From Pseudooceanicola sediminis (lineage in GTDB: Bacteria; Pseudomonadota; Alphaproteobacteria; Rhodobacterales; Rhodobacteraceae): a DNA stretch of 64,000 nt. Location of the stretch: the NCBI RefSeq assembly GCF_003575965.1, contig NZ_QWJJ01000013.1:88359-152358 (forward strand), read 5' to 3'. The position numbers and the translations under genes are program-made. Shown piece after piece: positions 60,519-64,000 of this stretch (the first letter of the stretch is position 1; each line of letters begins with the position of its first letter). The notes under the pieces were generated by a model that saw only the letters and a list, made by a program, of their open reading frames with translations, was not told the origin of the DNA and ran no database searches.

Positions 60519-62174
60519 TTACCTCGCGAACTTCTTGTACTTGATCCGCTTGGGTTCGACCGCGTCGGCGCCGAGGCGGCGTTTCTTGTCTTCTTCGTAG
60601 TCGGCAAAGTTGCCCTCGAACCACTCCACGTGGGCCTCGCCCTCGAAGGCGAGGATGTGGGTGCAGATCCGGTCGAGGAAGAAACGGTCGTGCGAAATCA
60701 CCACGGCGCAGCCGGCGAAATCGACAAGGGCGTCTTCCAGCGCGCGCAGGGTTTCCACGTCGAGGTCGTTGGTCGGTTCATCGAGCAGCAGCACGTTGCC
60801 ACCGGCGCGCAGAAGGCGGGCCATGTGGACGCGGTTACGCTCCCCCCCAGACAGCAGCGACACCTTCTTTTGCTGATCGCCGCCCTTGAAGTTGAAGGCC
60901 GAGCAATAGGCCCGCGCGTTCACCTCGGCGTCGCCCAGCTTGATGATGTCGAGACCGTCGGCAATCGCTTCCCAGACGTTTTCGTTGGGGTTCAGGTCGT
61001 CGCGGTTCTGATCGACGTAGGACAATTTCACCGTGTCGCCGTATTCGACCGTGCCCTCGTCTGGCTGTTCCTGTCCGGTCAGCATCCGGAACAGGGTGGT
61101 CTTGCCCGCGCCATTGGGCCCGATGACGCCGACGATACCGCCGGGCGGCAGGGAAAAGGACAGATCCTCGACCAGCAGCTTGTCGCCCATGGCCTTTTTC
61201 AGGCCCTCGACCTCGATCACCTTGGTGCCGAGGCGGGGGCCGTTCGGAATGATGATCTGGGCGTTCGAGAGCTTTTCACGCTCGGACTGGTTGGCCATCT
61301 CGTTGTAGGACTTGATGCGGGCCTTGGACTTGGCCTGACGGGCCTTGGGCGATTGACGCATCCATTCCAGTTCGCGTTCCAGCGTCTTGACCTTGGACTT
61401 GTCTTCGCGCGCTTCCTGTTGAAGACGCTTGGCCTTCTGTTCCAGCCAGGACGAATAATTGCCTTCGTAGGGAACGCCCTTGCCCCGGTCCAGTTCAAGA
61501 ATCCAGCCGGTGATGTCATCCAGGAAATAGCGGTCGTGGGTGACGATCAGGATGGTGCCCTTGTATTCGATCAGGTGGTTTTGCAGCCAGGCGATGGTTT
61601 CCGCATCCAGGTGGTTGGTCGGTTCGTCCAGCAGCAGCATGTCGGGCGCTTCGAGCAGCAGCTTGCACAGGGCGACGCGGCGTTTTTCGCCGCCCGACAG
61701 GGTGCTGACGTCGGCATCGTCCGGCGGGCAGCGCAGCGCTTCGAGCGAAATGTCGATCTGGGCATCGAGATCCCAGAGGTTCTGGGCGTCGATCTCGTCC
61801 TGCAACTGCGCCATCTCGTCGGCGGTTTCGTCGGAGTAGTTCATCGCCAGTTCGTTGTAACGGTTCAGGATCGCCTGTTTCGGCGCGACGCCCAGCATGA
61901 CGTTTTCCCGCACGGTCAGCGCCGGATCCAGTTCGGGTTCCTGCGGCAGATAGCCGACCTTGGCGCCTTCGGCGTGCCATGCCTCGCCCTGGAAATCCTT
62001 GTCCCAGCCGGCCATGATCTTGAGCAGGGTGGATTTACCCGCGCCGTTGACGCCGACGACGCCGATCTTGACGCCGGGCAGAAAGTTCAGGTGAATGTTC
62101 TCGAAACACTTCTTGCCACCCGGATAGGTCTTGGAGACCCCGGACATGTGATAGACGTATTGGTAGGCGGCCAT
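60519..62174 (-). CDS. ettA: Energy-dependent translational throttle protein EttA (ABC-F)
   Basis: A 551-residue ABC-F ATPase that binds the ribosomal E site and gates the first elongation steps according to energy charge. Two nucleotide-binding domains show Walker A GVNGAGKSTLL (about 39) with LSGGEKRRVAL, and GPNGAGKTTLF (about 355) with LSGGERNRVHM. The linker and arm region includes KARQAKSKARIKSYNEM. ATG 62174 gives MAAYQYVYHMSGVSKTYPGG, the standard start. It is the sole ABC-F protein in the window and has its own terminator. Confidence 0.96.
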   Translation of the reverse strand: MAAYQYVYHMSGVSKTYPGGKKCFENIHLNFLPGVKIGVVGVNGAGKSTLLKIMAGWDKDFQGEAWHAEGAKVGYLPQEPELDPALTVRENVMLGVAPKQAILNRYNELAMNYSDETADEMAQLQDEIDAQNLWDLDAQIDISLEALRCPPDDADVSTLSGGEKRRVALCKLLLEAPDMLLLDEPTNHLDAETIAWLQNHLIEYKGTILIVTHDRYFLDDITGWILELDRGKGVPYEGNYSSWLEQKAKRLQQEAREDKSKVKTLERELEWMRQSPKARQAKSKARIKSYNEMANQSEREKLSNAQIIIPNGPRLGTKVIEVEGLKKAMGDKLLVEDLSFSLPPGGIVGVIGPNGAGKTTLFRMLTGQEQPDEGTVEYGDTVKLSYVDQNRDDLNPNENVWEAIADGLDIIKLGDAEVNARAYCSAFNFKGGDQQKKVSLLSGGERNRVHMARLLRAGGNVLLLDEPTNDLDVETLRALEDALVDFAGCAVVISHDRFFLDRICTHILAFEGEAHVEWFEGNFADYEEDKKRRLGADAVEPKRIKYKKFAR

Positions 62175-62484
62175 GGAGATGCTCCCTCTGGGTATTGCGC
62201 TGACGCGCGCGTCAGGGTGAATGCGCTTTGGCGCTAGATACAGAAGCGGGGCGGCAGGGGCAATCGGCATGGCCACCGGGGCTGCGGAAATCGGGCAGAC
62301 ATCGGCCATGGCCGCAGAACTGGCCCGGGTGGGTTGGAACGCAAGGTTGGCCCGGGTGGCTGACCCGAGTGGCTGATCGGCGGAGCGAAAGGGTGCACGG
62401 GCCGGAACCCTTGGCGCGGCTGTACGTTGAACAGGTTAGGTCCGGATCAATCCGGCGTTTCGCAAAGGTCAGGCAGGCAGCACG
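62175..62484. other. Intergenic region of 310 bp between divergent ettA and the permease gene
   Basis: It holds both promoters presumably. GGCCCGGGTGG occurs twice at 62322-62332 and 62349-62359, with a related GACCCGAGTGG at 62362-62372. No gene or RNA was recognised. Confidence 0.45.
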
Positions 62485-64000
62485 ATGAACGACACCAAGG
62501 GGCAGGACCCACAGGACCACCCCGCGCAGGACCGCCCCGAAGGCGCCCCCCCGAAAGACGCCGCGTCGGCCAGAGCCCAGGCGAAGCGTCAGGGCGGCGA
62601 TGGGGACGACGCCGAAGACACCGCCCACCGCGATCCCGAGAGCGGGGACGCGCCGGAGGTGACGGGGAAAGAGAAGACGGGCAAGGGTAAGACGGGCAAG
62701 GGTAAGACTGAGCAGGAGAAACCGGCGCAGGAGCACGTCACCCCGTCGTCGCATGTCACCTATCCCACGCCCCCCACCGAACCGCCGCGCCAGAAGGCGA
62801 TGATGCGCCGCATGGAATACATGCTGGCGGGGTTGCTGGTGCTGTTCCTGTTCTGGTCGATCTCTCTGGCCAAGGTGGTGGTGCTGCCGATCATGCTGGG
62901 CCTGTTGATCGCGCTGACGCTGTCGCCGCTGGTGCGCTGGCTGGGCAAGTTCCGCGTGCCACCCGGCGTGGCCGCAGTGGTGATCATCTTTTCCATTGGT
63001 CTGGGCATGGCCTATGGCATCTACATGATGCGCTATCCGGCGCAGATGCTGATCCAGCAGGCCCCCGAGATCCAGCAGGAACTGCGGGTCAAGCTGTGGG
63101 ACATCGCCCAGAACGTCGAGCGGATGAAACAGGCCGGCGAAAAGATGCAGGAGCTGGCGGCCGGCGGTGGCGGCGATTCGGCCCAGGAAACCAAGGTGGT
63201 GGTCAACGACGGCTCGATGCTCCAGACCGCGCTGGCATCGCTGGCGGGCACCGGATCGGCGCTGATCATCGCGATGCTGCTGGCGATGTTCCTGCTGGCG
63301 TCGGGCAACATGTTCCAGCACAAGCTGATCGAGAGCTTTCCCGATTTCGGCAACAAGCGGCGGGCGCGCCGGATCAGCCGCGATATCGAGCGCCAGATCT
63401 CGCGCTATCTTGCGGCGATCACGGTGATCAACGCGGGCCTTGGCATTGCCATCGGGGCGACGCTGCATTTCCTCGGGATGCCCTATGGGCTGCTGTGGGG
63501 GGTTGCGGCCTTTGCCCTGAACTATCTGCCCTATCTGGGTGGGATGCTGGGCACGGCGATTGCCGGGGCCGTGGCGCTGGTGTCGTTTGACAGTGTCGGT
63601 CATGCGCTGCTGGTGCCGATCAGCTACATGACGCTGACCTCGATCGAAGGGCAGATGATCACACCCTACCTGGTGGGGCGTCACCTGCGGCTGAACGCGG
63701 CGGCGGTGTTTGTCGCGGTGATCTTCTGGGCCTGGCTGTGGGGCGTTGCCGGGGCGCTGATGGCGGTGCCGTTCCTGGTGTTCCTCAAGGTGCTGTGCGA
63801 CAACATCCCCGGCCTGTTCGTGATCGCGCTGTTCCTGGATGGCGAGACGCGCACCGCAGCGCGCGCGCGCAAGACCGCCGCCCGGCGAAAGGTCGTGCCG
63901 CGACCGCGTGGCATGCAGGCGGCCGTGTCGCGCGGTTTGAATGCCGCGGCCAGCATACCGCCGCGCCTGCCCGGGCGGCGCCGTGCCCGGCCGGCGGGCG
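62485..64000 (+). CDS. AI-2E family transporter with long charged N-terminus, 3'-truncated
   Basis: The frame is open from ATG 62485 through the window end, 505 codons. Residues 1-105 are a polar, probably disordered cytosolic tail, including a short tandem repeat TGKGKTGKGKT (about 64-74). The permease domain starts near 111 (MLAGLLVLFLFWSIS) and shows the AI-2E hallmark NYLPYLGGMLGTAIAG (about 347-362) and EGQMITPYLVGRHLRLN (about 389-405). An Arg/Ala-rich C-terminal tail follows and runs off the edge. It is a paralogue of the permease at 5801 but much longer. Confidence 0.88.
   Translation, partial: MNDTKGQDPQDHPAQDRPEGAPPKDAASARAQAKRQGGDGDDAEDTAHRDPESGDAPEVTGKEKTGKGKTGKGKTEQEKPAQEHVTPSSHVTYPTPPTEPPRQKAMMRRMEYMLAGLLVLFLFWSISLAKVVVLPIMLGLLIALTLSPLVRWLGKFRVPPGVAAVVIIFSIGLGMAYGIYMMRYPAQMLIQQAPEIQQELRVKLWDIAQNVERMKQAGEKMQELAAGGGGDSAQETKVVVNDGSMLQTALASLAGTGSALIIAMLLAMFLLASGNMFQHKLIESFPDFGNKRRARRISRDIERQISRYLAAITVINAGLGIAIGATLHFLGMPYGLLWGVAAFALNYLPYLGGMLGTAIAGAVALVSFDSVGHALLVPISYMTLTSIEGQMITPYLVGRHLRLNAAAVFVAVIFWAWLWGVAGALMAVPFLVFLKVLCDNIPGLFVIALFLDGETRTAARARKTAARRKVVPRPRGMQAAVSRGLNAAASIPPRLPGRRRARPAG

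Noticed and set aside
62212-63684. Long minus-strand open frame opposite the second AI-2E permease
   Set aside because: It is rich in His, Arg, Gln and Asp as expected for an antisense shadow, and the plus strand encodes a clear permease with family motifs.

Overview
The window is high-GC DNA from the alphaproteobacterial order Rhodobacterales, most likely the Roseobacter group. The support is the SAM/SAH riboswitch in front of metK, a class known mainly from this order. Other support is an Irr-type Fur regulator beside fabA-fabB-fabI, a short prolyl-tRNA synthetase, a PccR/ScfR-controlled propionyl-CoA locus, and the run phoH-ybeY-corC-lnt-metK-trmB. No rRNA, tRNA, CRISPR array, prophage or complete insertion sequence was seen. 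It reads as chromosome, with mild accessory character at about 57.2-60.5 kb.

Layout. 1-2264: cell elongation genes (mrdA, truncated by the window start, and rodA). 2.3-7.6 kb: a GhrA-like reductase, a DUF2937 membrane protein, proS, an AI-2E/PerM permease and hdaA. 7.7-11.5 kb: ppk-ppx. 11.5-15.0 kb: minus-strand block (secreted small protein, EEP-fold protein, TerB/DnaJ protein, GT25 transferase, GNAT). 15.0-25.9 kb: the propionyl-CoA to succinyl-CoA pathway (pccB, pccA, methylmalonyl-CoA mutase). It has four small genes between pccB and pccA, and pccR is separated from pccB by an MFS transporter gene. 25.8-29.2 kb: marR-emrB-emrA-type efflux operon. 29.3-33.4 kb: EamA permease, a family-2-like protein, miaB and a small exported protein. 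33.7-40.7 kb: phoH to trmB. 40.9-44.1 kb: fabA-fabB-fabI and divergent irr. 44.2-47.3 kb: FKBP, then a coupled HAD / hydrolase / PLP-dehydratase trio. 47.6-53.3 kb: a compact 4-hydroxybenzoate/protocatechuate operon (pobA-pcaD-pcaC-pcaH-pcaG-hydrolase-pcaB). 53.5-57.2 kb: a zinc alcohol dehydrogenase, an enolase-superfamily enzyme, an SqrR/BigR-like ArsR regulator and an FUSC-type efflux protein. 57.2-60.5 kb: repeats, an orphan BrnA-like protein, cspA, a DUF4168 protein and a RAYT transposase with its REP elements. 60.5-64.0 kb: ettA and a second AI-2E permease that runs off the window.

How it works together. pobA hydroxylates 4-hydroxybenzoate to protocatechuate. PcaHG opens the ring, and PcaB, PcaC and PcaD carry the product to 3-oxoadipate; the pcaIJ/pcaF steps are not in the window. 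PccAB and the mutase carry propionyl-CoA to succinyl-CoA under PccR. FabA/FabB/FabI form the unsaturated fatty-acid branch.

The most unusual signals are non-coding. The first is a 44-bp array of four 11-bp direct repeats found in three separate intergenic regions. The second is a REP family whose inverted pair sits in frame inside the RAYT gene that probably mobilises it, with a second pair beginning at the gene's stop codon and a solitary copy 58 kb away. The third is a perfect 34-bp inverted repeat between trmB and fabI. The fourth is a set of PccR-like TTTGCAAA sites split to either side of an MFS gene.
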